A stretch of 39,533 nt of DNA from assembly GCF_025362505.1 (NCBI RefSeq), contig NZ_JANYGG010000061.1:1-39533 (forward strand), written 5' to 3'. Of the stretch, positions 9,048 through 16,774 are shown piece after piece. Every line of letters starts with the position of its first letter. Within the stretch, counting starts at the first letter, position 1. A program made the position numbers and the translations under genes. The notes under the pieces were generated by a model. That model searched no databases. It was given only the letters and a program-made list of their open reading frames with translations, and was not told where the DNA came from. The stretch comes from Sphingomonas sp. (GTDB lineage Bacteria; Pseudomonadota; Alphaproteobacteria; Sphingomonadales; Sphingomonadaceae).

Positions 9048-9323
9048 ATGGCAAAAGCAACGACCGGGACACCGCGCAAGGCTGGGGGCGGGCTTGCCCG
9101 CCCGGTAACACCATCACCCGAACTCGCCGCCGTCGTCGGAGCCGCTCCGCTGCCGCGCAGCGAAGTGGTGTCGAAGGTATGGGCACATATCCGCAACAAT
9201 AATCTGCAGAATCCCGCCAACAAGCGGGAAATCCTGGCCGACGACAAGCTGAAGAAGGTCTTCGGCAAGGACAGCTGCACGATGTTCGAAATGAACAAGC
9301 ATCTGTCGGCCCACCTCAAGTAG
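9048..9323 (+). CDS. SWIB/MDM2 domain protein
   Basis: The 91-residue protein is basic at its N terminus (MAKATTGTPRKAGGG), followed by a single SWIB domain covering nearly all the rest: LPRSEVVSKVWAHIRNNNLQ, then LADDKLKKVFGKD, then FEMNKHLSAHL. SWIB domains are chromatin-remodelling modules in eukaryotes and occur as small stand-alone proteins in several bacterial groups, sometimes fused to topoisomerase; their role there is not settled, though nucleoid or protein-interaction functions are suggested. ACAGGAGGG is a strong ribosome site 6 bases before the ATG, which fixes the start. It appears monocistronic and is followed by a strong hairpin. Confidence 0.93.
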   Translation: MAKATTGTPRKAGGGLARPVTPSPELAAVVGAAPLPRSEVVSKVWAHIRNNNLQNPANKREILADDKLKKVFGKDSCTMFEMNKHLSAHLK

Positions 9324-9348
9324 GTCGCAATCCCGTCAGGGGGCTGGA

Positions 9349-9374
9349 GGGGTTCGCGGGTGACCGCGGGCCCC
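9349..9374. terminator. Bidirectional hairpin terminator
   Basis: GGGG-TT-CGCGG pairs with CCGCG-GG-CCCC around a GTGA loop (9349-9374), followed by TT. It lies between the convergent SWIB and Nudix genes, 26 bp past the SWIB stop. The GC stem is strong; the T-run is short. Confidence 0.65.
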
Positions 9375-9405
9375 TTCGTCGCATTGGCGGGCCGGCGACT
9401 CGGGC

Positions 9406-10155
9406 TCAGCCGCGCCACAGTCCTTCGACTTTTTCCTGCGTAACGGGGTAGCCGAGGTGACCGGGAATGGTCAGCCACCGCTCGCCATCGCGCTCTTCGA
9501 GCCACGGCGTGACCGTTTCGACCGGGTGCGCCGCCGCGTCGGCGACGATTTCGGCGTAACCGCCGTGCGGCGCGAGCCGGTGAAGGGTGGTGCGGGTCGG
9601 GAAGATCAAGCTGGCGGTTCCGCCTCGGTCGCGGTCGAGCACTTCGCGCGCGGTCACCCATTCCGCCGAGCTATTCTCTCGCTCGCCGACATTGGGATGC
9701 CAGTCGCCGGGCGGGGCGGACGCGATGAAGAAGATCGTGTCGAACCGCCGCGTCGCGTGGAATTTCGGCAGCCAGCGCGCGAACAGGGTCAGCGCCGTGG
9801 GAACCAGCCGGAGCGAATGATGGTCGAGCATCGCGGCGAGGCTCATGCCGCCGAGCAGGTCGCGCTGAAGTTCGAGTGAATGTGCCGCGTCGGGCAGCGG
9901 ATCGAGCGCGACCGAGACCGCCGTTTCCTCGATCGTCTCGCGCACCGCGGCAATGATCGCGGCGCCGTTCGGCAGTCCCAGCCTCTCGCCCAGCTCGACA
10001 TCCTCGGGATCGATCCGCCCGCCGGGAAAGACCAGCGCGCCGGCGGCGAACGCCATCGTCGCGGCGCGCTCGACCATCAGATATTCGGGTGGTCCGTCCG
10101 CCATGTCACGGACCAGGATGAGCGTCGCGGCGGGAATTGCGGTGTCGTCGGTCAT
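9406..10155 (-). CDS. Nudix hydrolase, NUDT8/NUDT19-like
   Basis: The 249-residue protein shows a split Nudix box: VFPGGRIDPED, then an insertion of about 14 residues, then AAVRETIEETAVSV, with the metal-binding Glu residues in RETIEE. The insertion and the long C-terminal part (PKFHATRRFDTIFFIA, then EWVTAREVLDR) resemble the NUDT19-like acyl-CoA or nucleotide diphosphatase group. It would cleave a nucleoside diphosphate linked to another moiety; the substrate cannot be read from sequence. The start at 10155 has GGGAAG upstream; a longer frame begins in the terminator of the neighbouring gene and is unlikely. Confidence 0.9.
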   Translation of the reverse strand: MTDDTAIPAATLILVRDMADGPPEYLMVERAATMAFAAGALVFPGGRIDPEDVELGERLGLPNGAAIIAAVRETIEETAVSVALDPLPDAAHSLELQRDLLGGMSLAAMLDHHSLRLVPTALTLFARWLPKFHATRRFDTIFFIASAPPGDWHPNVGERENSSAEWVTAREVLDRDRGGTASLIFPTRTTLHRLAPHGGYAEIVADAAAHPVETVTPWLEERDGERWLTIPGHLGYPVTQEKVEGLWRG

Positions 10156-10186
10156 CGGCTTCCCGGTTAGGTGATTGTCGCCCAAC

Positions 10187-10219
10187 AAAAAAGGCCGGCG
10201 CCGCGGATGGCACCGGCCT
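10187..10219 (-). terminator. Rho-independent terminator
   Basis: On the minus strand, AGGCCGGTGCC (10219-10209) pairs with GGCGCCGGCCT (10202-10192) with one mismatch and a 6-nt loop, and runs into six U at 10192-10187. It ends transcription of the small lipoprotein gene before the Nudix gene. Confidence 0.85.
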
Positions 10220-10263
10220 CTTTCAAACCGTCGGTCTCGCCCGAAAGCGGGACCGAGCGCGAA

Positions 10264-10545
10264 TTACATCGCGTTGACGGCCTTGTTGCCCTGCGCTTCG
10301 GTCATGTTGCCGGCGGCGACATTGTCGGCGACCTTGTCGCCCTTGTCCTTGAGCGCATCGGCCTGGTTCGACATCGAGTCGGCCATGGCGTCGTTGGCGG
10401 TGTTGCTGGCCGCGGCGTCGAGGTTGGCGGCGACATTGCCGGCATTCGCTTCGACATTGTCGGCGGCGACCTGGTTGGCATTCTTCTGGCAGGCGCCCAT
10501 CGAAAGCGCGGCAGTGCCGAGCAGTACGAGTGAAAGTTTCTTCAT
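10264..10545 (-). CDS. Small entericidin-like lipoprotein
   Basis: The 93-residue product has a signal peptide with lipobox SMGAC (Cys19). The mature part is Asn/Ala/Asp-rich and helical with loosely repeated VAAN/VEAN/VAAN segments, then SNQADALKDKGDKVADNVA. It probably sits in the outer membrane as an extended lipoprotein. Size and composition recall entericidin or Lpp-like small lipoproteins, but no family-defining motif is seen. AAGGGG lies about 7 bases before the ATG. The gene has its own terminator downstream. Confidence 0.85.
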   Translation of the reverse strand: MKKLSLVLLGTAALSMGACQKNANQVAADNVEANAGNVAANLDAAASNTANDAMADSMSNQADALKDKGDKVADNVAAGNMTEAQGNKAVNAM

Positions 10546-10729
10546 GGATTAATCCCCTTGTTCGGCCAAAGCGGCCCAGTTTAGCGGGCATTCGGCCCAT
10601 ATTGGCGTGCAACGACGATGCCGCCGAAGCAACACAGACACCCCCAACGCGGTCTGCTGCGCATCGGTTCCCGCGCTTCGCGTAATAAGTCAATTGGCGA
10701 TAATCGACAGGCCATGCCCGCGGCGAAAC

Positions 10730-10758
10730 TTGCGGCCAGGGTTGCAACCGCCTATCTG
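10730..10758 (+). promoter_or_regulatory. Probable ssrA promoter
   Basis: TTGCGG (10730-10735) and TATCTG (10753-10758) are separated by exactly 17 bp and lie 7 bp before the first hairpin of the tmRNA acceptor piece. The -35 TTG and spacing fit housekeeping sigma factor promoters of alphaproteobacteria. This is an inference from position and hexamers. Confidence 0.6.
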
Positions 10759-10847
10759 GGTCAGGCCGGGCAACCGGCTATGTCGGTAGAATGTTAGGTG
10801 GAATAGGCATTTCGGACCCGGGGGGCAGTACCCCGGCGCCTCCACCA

Positions 10848-10896
10848 CCAGCGGCGGTTGACGCGTCTTCGTAAGAGGGCAGGCGCCGTTGCTGAT
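10848..10896 (+). other. tmRNA intervening segment removed on maturation
   Basis: The 49 nt between the acceptor-piece CCA (10845-10847) and the coding-piece 5' end (10897) would be excised to give two RNA pieces. A second CCA follows at 10848-10850. AGGCGCC at 10881-10887 resembles the acceptor strand and may help precursor folding. The 5' cut is expected from RNase P by the logic of permuted tmRNA maturation. Confidence 0.8.
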
Positions 10897-10982
10897 GGGG
10901 GCGAAATAGGATCGACGAGTGCAATAAAGTCCTGACTGCCGATCGGCCTGAATGCGCCGTAAAACCGTTCATAACCACAAGT

Positions 10983-11018
10983 GCCAACGATAACGAGGCG
11001 CTCGCGATTGCCGCGTAA
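10983..11018 (+). other. tmRNA proteolysis tag reading frame
   Basis: GCC AAC GAT AAC starts an open frame reading A-N-D-N-E-A-L-A-I-A-A and ending with TAA at 11016-11018. It is preceded by ACCACAAGT, close to the usual resume-site context. The ANDN start and hydrophobic LAIAA end match ClpXP-type ssrA tags of alphaproteobacteria. The alanine carried by tmRNA itself would precede the first residue. Confidence 0.95.
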
Positions 11019-11186
11019 CTGAGGGCCTAACGGTCTAAGGTTATATGGACAAAAGCGCGGTTGGACCCCACCGGGCAACAGAAGGGGATTCCAGCGGCTT
11101 CCGGAGGAGCCGGGCAACAGAATCCTCCGGACCTTTTGCTTGATTTGCCACGGGAGCCTGTCGACCGGGCCGACCCCCGAAAACGC

Positions 11187-11218
11187 GGAGCCGGGCAACA
11201 GAATCCTCCGGACCTTTT
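11187..11218 (+). repeat. Second copy of tmRNA 3' hairpin segment
   Basis: These 32 bases are identical to 11106-11137, the loop and 3' arm of the last tmRNA hairpin together with its CCTTTT tail, shifted by 81 bp. A third, shorter copy of CCGGGCAACAGAA lies at 11071-11083. The second copy has lost most of the 5' arm and keeps only CGGAG/CTCCG. It lies between ssrA and the amidohydrolase gene and could be a degenerate tandem duplication or a second weak terminator. Confidence 0.85.
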
Positions 11219-11297
11219 CATCCCGTAACTTAGCCCTTGCGGGCTTCGCACAAGCATCGCAGACCTGCCCTCGATCAATCTTCGAGGGGGAAATCGC

Positions 11298-13346
11298 ATG
11301 TCCAAATCACGCCTGCTGCTCGCGCTCAGCCTTGCCGTCGCGCCCGCCGCGCTGATGGCGGCACCCGCGACCAAGGAGCAGCTGCTCGTCGCCCCGGCGG
11401 GCGCACGCCATTACACCATCAGCTCGATCGCCGGGAAGCATGGCGATGTCTGGTCGTGGGCGCTGACCGATGGGCGCACCGCCTACCGCATGTCGATGTC
11501 GCTGCGCGGCTGGATCACCGAGACCGACGAGGTCGACACGGCGGGCGCCGACGGCCGGCCGACGCGGATCGCGGTGCGCGGCTTTACCGACAATGGCGAC
11601 GCGACCGAGGATTATAGCGTCGGCGGCGATGGCGTCGCGACGTGGAAGACCGCAGTCGACGGCGGCTCGGCGCCACTCGGGGCGAAGCGTTACTCGGCCT
11701 ATGGCGGTCCGTGGCTTGCCCAAGAGCGGGACGTTGCCGCGCTCGTCGCGGCGGGCGACAAGGGGATCGACATGCTTCCGGGCGGCCATTCCCGGATCCG
11801 TATCGGCCAGCCGATGACCATCGACGCGCCGGGCGGTGCAAGGTCGCTCAAGCTGGCATTTATCGAAGGATCCAGTTTCGCGCCGACGCCGGTATGGCTC
11901 GACGCGGATAACCGTTTCTTCGGCAATGCCGGGCAAATCTCGCTGCTGCCCGCGGGAAGTGAAGTGCTCGGCCCCAAGCTCAAGGACATCCAGGAGAAAG
12001 CCGTCGAGGGCCTTGTGCGCGATGTCGCGCACCGCTTCCTCAGCCCGGCGCATCGCACGCCAACGCTGTTCGACCATGTCAAATTGTTCGACTCGGTCGC
12101 CGGGCGCTACCTCGCCGACCGCGCGGTGCTGGTCGCCAACGGCAAGGTCGCGGCGGTCGGTGCGGGCGGATCGCTCCGCGCGCCGGCGGGCACCACGCGG
12201 ATCGACGGGCGCGGCAAGACACTGCTTCCCGGCTTGTGGGATTCGCACCAGCACGTCGGCGGCGATGACTGGAACCTGCTGCAGAATGTCGCCACGGGCA
12301 TGACCAATTATCGCAGTCCGGGCTCGCTGATCGTCGATGCGCTGAGCATTACCAAGCGCCGCGCTGCGGGCGACCTGCTAGCGCCCGAGGGCAAGATCTC
12401 GGTGATCATCGACCGCAAGGATCCGCTTGCCGCGCAGGGCGCGCTGACCGTTACTTCGGCGGCCGAGGCGATCGCCGCGGTCGACAAGATCAAGGCGGCC
12501 GGGCTGTGGGGCGCCAAATTCTACACCTCGATGACCCCGGCGTGGATCGCCCCGGCAGCGGCCGAGGCGCACCGGCTGGGCTTGCACGTCCACGGCCACG
12601 TGCCTGCCGGAATGCGCCCGCTCGACGCCGTGCGCGCCGGCTATGACGAAATCACCCACATCAATTTCATCATGATGCAGGCGATGCCGCAGGAGGTGGT
12701 CGACAAGGCCAACACCGCCGCCCGGCTCGAGGGCCCGGCCAAATATGGCAAGGACGTCGACCTCGATTCGCCGGCGATGAAGGCGTTCTACGCCGAGCTG
12801 GCGAAGCGCGGCACGATCGTCGATCCGACGCTGACCGTGTGGGAGCAGCTGATGACCTCCGACGGAAGCGCGCTCTCGCCCGAATATGCCCCGTTCGCCG
12901 CGATTTCCCCGCCGGCGGTCGCGCGCGGCTGGAAGATCGCCGGCTATCCGCTGTTCGACGGGCTGACCCGCGACGATTTCCGCAAGAGCTTTGCCAAGAT
13001 GGTCGGGCTGGTCGGCCGGCTGCACCAGGCCGGGGTGCGGATTGTCGCCGGGACCGATGGCGCCGGCCTCGAGCTGGTGCGCGAGCTCGAGCTCTATCGG
13101 CAGGCGGGCCTGTCCAATGCCGAAGCGCTGCAGACCGCGACGATCATCCCCGCGCGGATGACCGGAATGGCCGACCGGGTCGGATCGATCGCGCCGGGCA
13201 AGACCGCCGACCTGATCCTGGTCGACGGCGATGTGGAGCAGAGCCTCGCCGCGCTCCGCCAAATCGACAAGGTCGTTCTCGACGGCAATCTGCTCGACGG
13301 GGACGACTTGCGTGCCGCGGCGGGGTTCAGCGGGCGGCCTCGGTAA
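11298..13346 (+). CDS. Secreted amidohydrolase-superfamily protein
   Basis: The 682-residue protein has a signal peptide ending near LMAAPA, an unusual N-terminal domain of about 240 residues rich in beta-like segments (WSWALTDGRTAYRMSMS, LPAGSEVLGPKL), and a C-terminal amidohydrolase domain. The latter shows the metal-binding DSHQH (His317, His319), HVHGHVPAG, EITHINF and a late GTDGAG (Asp587), closing with the usual GSIAPGKTADLILVDGD. Relatives include imidazolonepropionase-like and prolidase-like peptidases; the substrate is unknown. GAGGGGG lies before the ATG at 11298. The downstream hybrid kinase gene starts 47 bp after the stop and may be co-transcribed. Confidence 0.9.
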   Translation: MSKSRLLLALSLAVAPAALMAAPATKEQLLVAPAGARHYTISSIAGKHGDVWSWALTDGRTAYRMSMSLRGWITETDEVDTAGADGRPTRIAVRGFTDNGDATEDYSVGGDGVATWKTAVDGGSAPLGAKRYSAYGGPWLAQERDVAALVAAGDKGIDMLPGGHSRIRIGQPMTIDAPGGARSLKLAFIEGSSFAPTPVWLDADNRFFGNAGQISLLPAGSEVLGPKLKDIQEKAVEGLVRDVAHRFLSPAHRTPTLFDHVKLFDSVAGRYLADRAVLVANGKVAAVGAGGSLRAPAGTTRIDGRGKTLLPGLWDSHQHVGGDDWNLLQNVATGMTNYRSPGSLIVDALSITKRRAAGDLLAPEGKISVIIDRKDPLAAQGALTVTSAAEAIAAVDKIKAAGLWGAKFYTSMTPAWIAPAAAEAHRLGLHVHGHVPAGMRPLDAVRAGYDEITHINFIMMQAMPQEVVDKANTAARLEGPAKYGKDVDLDSPAMKAFYAELAKRGTIVDPTLTVWEQLMTSDGSALSPEYAPFAAISPPAVARGWKIAGYPLFDGLTRDDFRKSFAKMVGLVGRLHQAGVRIVAGTDGAGLELVRELELYRQAGLSNAEALQTATIIPARMTGMADRVGSIAPGKTADLILVDGDVEQSLAALRQIDKVVLDGNLLDGDDLRAAAGFSGRPR

Positions 13347-13393
13347 TTACGATACCCCTTGTCCGAGCAGGGGGTGGATGGCAGGACGCGCGG

Positions 13394-15385
13394 ATGAACG
13401 AGCTGCGACGATTGGCCTGGCTGGTGGCGGCCGCAGCGCTCGTTCCGTTATTGCTGTTCCTAATCCTGCAATCGGGTTTCAGCGCCCGCGAGCAGCGTCG
13501 CTCGGTTGAACAACGCGCGCTCGCCTCGGCCACGATGATGATCGCCAGCACCGATGGTGAGGTGAAGCGCCATTTCGCCGCGCTCGACGCGATCGCGACC
13601 ACGCGCTCGCTGCGCGATGGCAACCTGGCCGAATTCAAGTCGCGCGCGGTCGAGCTGATCGGACTCAATCGCGACTGGACCGAGCTGATCCTGAGTGACG
13701 CCCTCACCGGCAAGCTGCTGGCCAAGGTCGGCACTGACGGCACCGCACTGGACCTCGACCACCTTCCGCCGCCCAGCGAGAGCCCGCGGTTCGCTGGTTT
13801 CGCGCGCGGGCCAGGATGTCCCTGCATGATCGCGGAACGGGCGGCAAAAGGTCCGGCGGGCGCGCGGCTGATCGTTCGCCTGCTGGTCAATACTCGCGGT
13901 TTCGCCGCCGCCATGCCTCCGGCCAAGGGCGATTATGAAGTCACCGCGCTGGCAACGTCCGATGGCCGTTTCATCGCGCGCTCGCTCGGCGGCGAGGCGC
14001 ATTTCGCGAGGCCGGGATCGAAATATCTCGTCGCCGCCGTCGCATCGCGCGCCAGCAGCGGCATCTATCGCGGTATCACGCTGGAAGGGTTCGAGAATTA
14101 TACGGCGTTCGTGCGCTCCCCGCTGTCCGGCTGGTCGGCGCATCTCGCGCTCGGATCGGAACATATCGACGATCCGGCGCGCCGCTTCCTGGCATCGATG
14201 GGTTTTGCCGCGATGCTCTCGCTGGCCTTGGCGGCGGTGTTGACCTGGTTCGCGCTCCGCCAGGTCACCGAGGGGCGGCGCATCGCCGAACGGGTCCAGC
14301 AGGCGCAGAAGCTCGAGGCGCTTGGCCAGCTGACCGGCGGGATCGCCCACGACTTCAACAATTTGATGACCCCTGTGATCGGCGCGCTCGACTTTGTGTC
14401 GAAGCGCAAGGGGATCGATGACTCGGCTCGCCGAATGCTCACACGCGCGCTGGCGTCGGCCGAACGCGCCGGCAAGCTGACCGCGCAATTGCTCGCCTTC
14501 TCGCGTCGCCAGAAGCTGCTGATCGAACCGATCGATGTGGCTGCGATGCTGATCGACGTGGCCGACCTCGTTCGCCAGTCGGTCGGCGACGCCCACCGGG
14601 TGGAGATCGGGGCGGTCGAGCCATCGGTCTGCGCGTTCGGCGACCTCAGTCAGCTCGAGCTCGCCATCCTCAACCTGACGATCAACGCCCGCGACGCGTC
14701 GCGCCCGGGTAGCCTGATCCAGGTGATCGTCACGGCTTCGGGGTCGCCAGACGACGGCGAGGTGGCGCTGGCGGTCATCGACGAGGGCGAGGGCATGGAC
14801 GAAGAAACCCGCCGCCGCGCGGTCGAGCCGTTTTTCACGACCAAGGCGGTCGGGCAGGGAACAGGGCTCGGCCTTGCCCAGGTGTTCGGATTCGCCGCCC
14901 AGGCCGGGGGGCGGCTCGACATCGCCAGCGAACCGGGCATTGGCACCACGGTCACCTTGTTCTTGCGCCGGTGCGACGGCGTGGCGCGTTCCCGGCGCAT
15001 GCCGATCGACGTGACTGCAGCGGCGAGTACGGAGTCGCTTCGCCTGCTGGTGGTCGACGACGACCCGCTGGTTCGGGCGGTGATCGTCCGGCCATTGGAG
15101 GAGGCGGGGCATAACGTCGATGCGGTCAGCGACGGCCAGACCGCGCTCGCGGCAATCTCCCAGCGCCGCTTCGATCTGGTTATCACCGATTACGCGATGC
15201 CAGGGATGGACGGCGCAGAACTGATCCGTCGCGCTCGCGAGGTGCGGCCCGATTCGCGGTTCCTGATCGTGACCGGCCATGCCGACAGCGAGTCGGTGCT
15301 TGGCGCCGCCGGCGAGACGCCGATCCTCAAGAAACCGTTCGACGCCGCCCAGCTTGTCAGCCTGGTTGCCGCGCTCAGTGCCTGA
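13394..15385 (+). CDS. Membrane hybrid histidine kinase with C-terminal receiver
   Basis: The 663-residue protein has a transmembrane helix near residues 8-26, a periplasmic sensor region of about 240 residues that resembles cache-type domains, and a second helix near 268-288. The kinase core follows: H-box GGIAHDFNNLM with His319, N-box NLTINARD, G-boxes DEGEGMDEE and GQGTGLGLAQVFGF. The last part is a receiver domain, VVDDDPLVR to KKPFD, with phospho-acceptor Asp599 in ITDYAMPGMDG. No DNA-binding output domain is present, so it must act through phosphotransfer or protein contact. The start at 13394 fits the membrane helix; the open frame upstream is a shadow of the amidohydrolase gene. Its 3' end is 6 bp from the convergent kinase gene. 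Confidence 0.93.
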   Translation: MNELRRLAWLVAAAALVPLLLFLILQSGFSAREQRRSVEQRALASATMMIASTDGEVKRHFAALDAIATTRSLRDGNLAEFKSRAVELIGLNRDWTELILSDALTGKLLAKVGTDGTALDLDHLPPPSESPRFAGFARGPGCPCMIAERAAKGPAGARLIVRLLVNTRGFAAAMPPAKGDYEVTALATSDGRFIARSLGGEAHFARPGSKYLVAAVASRASSGIYRGITLEGFENYTAFVRSPLSGWSAHLALGSEHIDDPARRFLASMGFAAMLSLALAAVLTWFALRQVTEGRRIAERVQQAQKLEALGQLTGGIAHDFNNLMTPVIGALDFVSKRKGIDDSARRMLTRALASAERAGKLTAQLLAFSRRQKLLIEPIDVAAMLIDVADLVRQSVGDAHRVEIGAVEPSVCAFGDLSQLELAILNLTINARDASRPGSLIQVIVTASGSPDDGEVALAVIDEGEGMDEETRRRAVEPFFTTKAVGQGTGLGLAQVFGFAAQAGGRLDIASEPGIGTTVTLFLRRCDGVARSRRMPIDVTAAASTESLRLLVVDDDPLVRAVIVRPLEEAGHNVDAVSDGQTALAAISQRRFDLVITDYAMPGMDGAELIRRAREVRPDSRFLIVTGHADSESVLGAAGETPILKKPFDAAQLVSLVAALSA

Positions 15386-15391
15386 CCCGCG

Positions 15392-16774
15392 TCACGCGGC
15401 GGGCAGGCTGAGAGTAACGAGCAGCCCGCCGAGATCCTCGCTCTCGTCGAGTGCGACGGACCCGCCGTAAATCTGCGCGACATCGCGGACAATCGCGAGG
15501 CCGAGCCCGGTGCCCGGCTTGTCGGTGTCGAGCCGCGCGCCGCGCGCGAACAGGACCTGGCGGTCGGCCTCGGGGATGCCGGTGCCATCGTCCTCGATCA
15601 GGATCTCGACGGTGCCGTCGTGGGCAGGCTCGACCGTCACGAACACCCGCCCGCCGCCATATTTCGCGGCGTTTTCGACGAGGTTGCCGAGCATTTCGTC
15701 GAGGTCCTGGCGCTCGACCCGGACGCACGCGGCGTGGTCGCCGGCGATGTCGACGGTAACGTCGGGATAGAGGCGGCTGACCGCGCGCTCGACCGCTTCG
15801 ACGCTGTCCCACGCCGTCGCCCGCGCCTGCGCCGAAGCGCGGCGGCCGATGGCGCGGGCGCGGGCGAGGTGGTGGTCGACCTGGCGGCGCATGACCAAGG
15901 ATTCGCGAATGACCGTGTCTGACAGGTCTGGCGCGTGCGCGGTGGCGGCGTTGGTGATGACCGTCAGCGGCGTCTTGAGCGCATGGGCAAGATTGCCGGC
16001 ATGGCGCCGCGCTTCCTCGGCCTGTTCCTCGCTATGGGCGAGCAGGGCGTTGAGTTCATGAACCAGCGGATGGATTTCCCGCGGATAATCCTCGCCGATG
16101 CGCTCCTGCCGGGCAGAACGGATTGCGATCAGTTCGCGGCGCACCCGACGGAGCGGCGATAGTCCGTAAAATGCCTGCAGCGCGGCGAGCACCACCAGCC
16201 CTGCGCCGAGCGCGAGGAAGCTCCACAGCAGGGTGACACGCAGCGCCTGGATTTGCGCGTCGATCGTCTCGCGCGACTGAGCAACCTGAAAACGCCAGCG
16301 GACCTTCGACCCGGGCAGCAGCACGTCCCGCTCGGCGACGCGAAGCGGTTCATTCGCGAATTCGTCGCTGTCATATTCGTGGAGGTGGATGTCGATGTGA
16401 ACCCCGACCTGCAGCCGACGGTCCCAGAGCGAGCGCGACGGGAAGGTGTCGGCGCTGGCGCCGCTGACCTGGAAATAGAGGCCCGAGTAAGGCTCGAGGA
16501 AGCGCTGGTCGGCGGGCGGGCGGTTAAAACGGACTTCACCGTCGGGGCCGATCTCCGACGCCGCGACCATCGCGTTGAGCACATAGGTCAACTGGCTGTC
16601 GAAGTTCTCGCCGATCGAGCGCGACAGCACGCGATCGAGCGCGAACCCGCCGATCAGCAGCAGCACCCCGATCCACAGCGCCGCGACGCCGATCATCCGG
16701 CGGGTCAGCGACCCGGTGCCGCGCGGCGATCGCCCCCCCCTCACCGCCGGCAAGTCGGCGGGCCTGTCCGTCAA
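15392..16774 (-). CDS. Sensor histidine kinase, PhoQ/QseC-like
   Basis: The 460-residue protein has a transmembrane helix near residues 27-46, a periplasmic domain of about 130 residues with an acidic/His-rich stretch (HIDIHLHEYDSDEF) that might bind metal, and a second helix near 178-200. The dimerisation domain has the H-box GNLAHALKTPLTV with His264, and the ATPase domain shows NLVENAAKYG, EDDGTGIPE and GTGLGLAIV. Its start is a TTG overlapping the response-regulator stop as TTGA, with GAGGA upstream, which implies translational coupling. It would phosphorylate the OmpR-type partner encoded just before it. The PepSY gene completes a three-gene operon and may supply the signal-modulating protein. 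Confidence 0.92.
   Translation of the reverse strand: MTDRPADLPAVRGGRSPRGTGSLTRRMIGVAALWIGVLLLIGGFALDRVLSRSIGENFDSQLTYVLNAMVAASEIGPDGEVRFNRPPADQRFLEPYSGLYFQVSGASADTFPSRSLWDRRLQVGVHIDIHLHEYDSDEFANEPLRVAERDVLLPGSKVRWRFQVAQSRETIDAQIQALRVTLLWSFLALGAGLVVLAALQAFYGLSPLRRVRRELIAIRSARQERIGEDYPREIHPLVHELNALLAHSEEQAEEARRHAGNLAHALKTPLTVITNAATAHAPDLSDTVIRESLVMRRQVDHHLARARAIGRRASAQARATAWDSVEAVERAVSRLYPDVTVDIAGDHAACVRVERQDLDEMLGNLVENAAKYGGGRVFVTVEPAHDGTVEILIEDDGTGIPEADRQVLFARGARLDTDKPGTGLGLAIVRDVAQIYGGSVALDESEDLGGLLVTLSLPAA

Larger units (their letters stand above)
10765..11137 (+). ncRNA. ssrA: Transfer-messenger RNA, permuted two-piece alphaproteobacterial type
   Basis: tmRNA with SmpB rescues stalled ribosomes and tags the nascent peptide for proteolysis. 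Here the tRNA-like 3' half comes first. The acceptor piece holds a GCCGG-GCAA-CCGGC hairpin at 10765-10778, T-stem CCGGGG/CCCCGG at 10818-10836 with a 7-nt loop, then CGCCTCC, A, CCA ending at 10847. After a 49-nt spacer the coding piece starts at 10897 with GGGGGCG, which pairs with CGCCTCC as a 7-bp acceptor stem including the G3-U70 alanine identity pair. The tag frame at 10983-11018 follows. The two pieces also pair through ACCTGA-type P2 strands: 10936-10942 with 10783-10789 and 10931-10935 with 10794-10798. Hairpins at 11066-11087 and 11101-11130 share a loop motif; the second runs into CCTTTT and probably terminates. The outer ends are approximate. Confidence 0.95.

Noticed and set aside
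10546-10764. Additional small gene between the lipoprotein and ssrA
   Set aside because: Frames here have no ribosome site or recognisable sequence; the region fits promoters for the two flanking genes.
11071-11218. CRISPR array suggested by three spaced copies of a short motif
   Set aside because: Copy spacing is irregular, the motif sits in tmRNA hairpins, and no cas gene is nearby.
11027-11374. Leftward ORF with repeated SGGFCCPAP segments, a possible Cys-rich repeat protein
   Set aside because: The repeats come from the duplicated tmRNA hairpin loops; the frame lies antisense to ssrA and crosses into the amidohydrolase gene.
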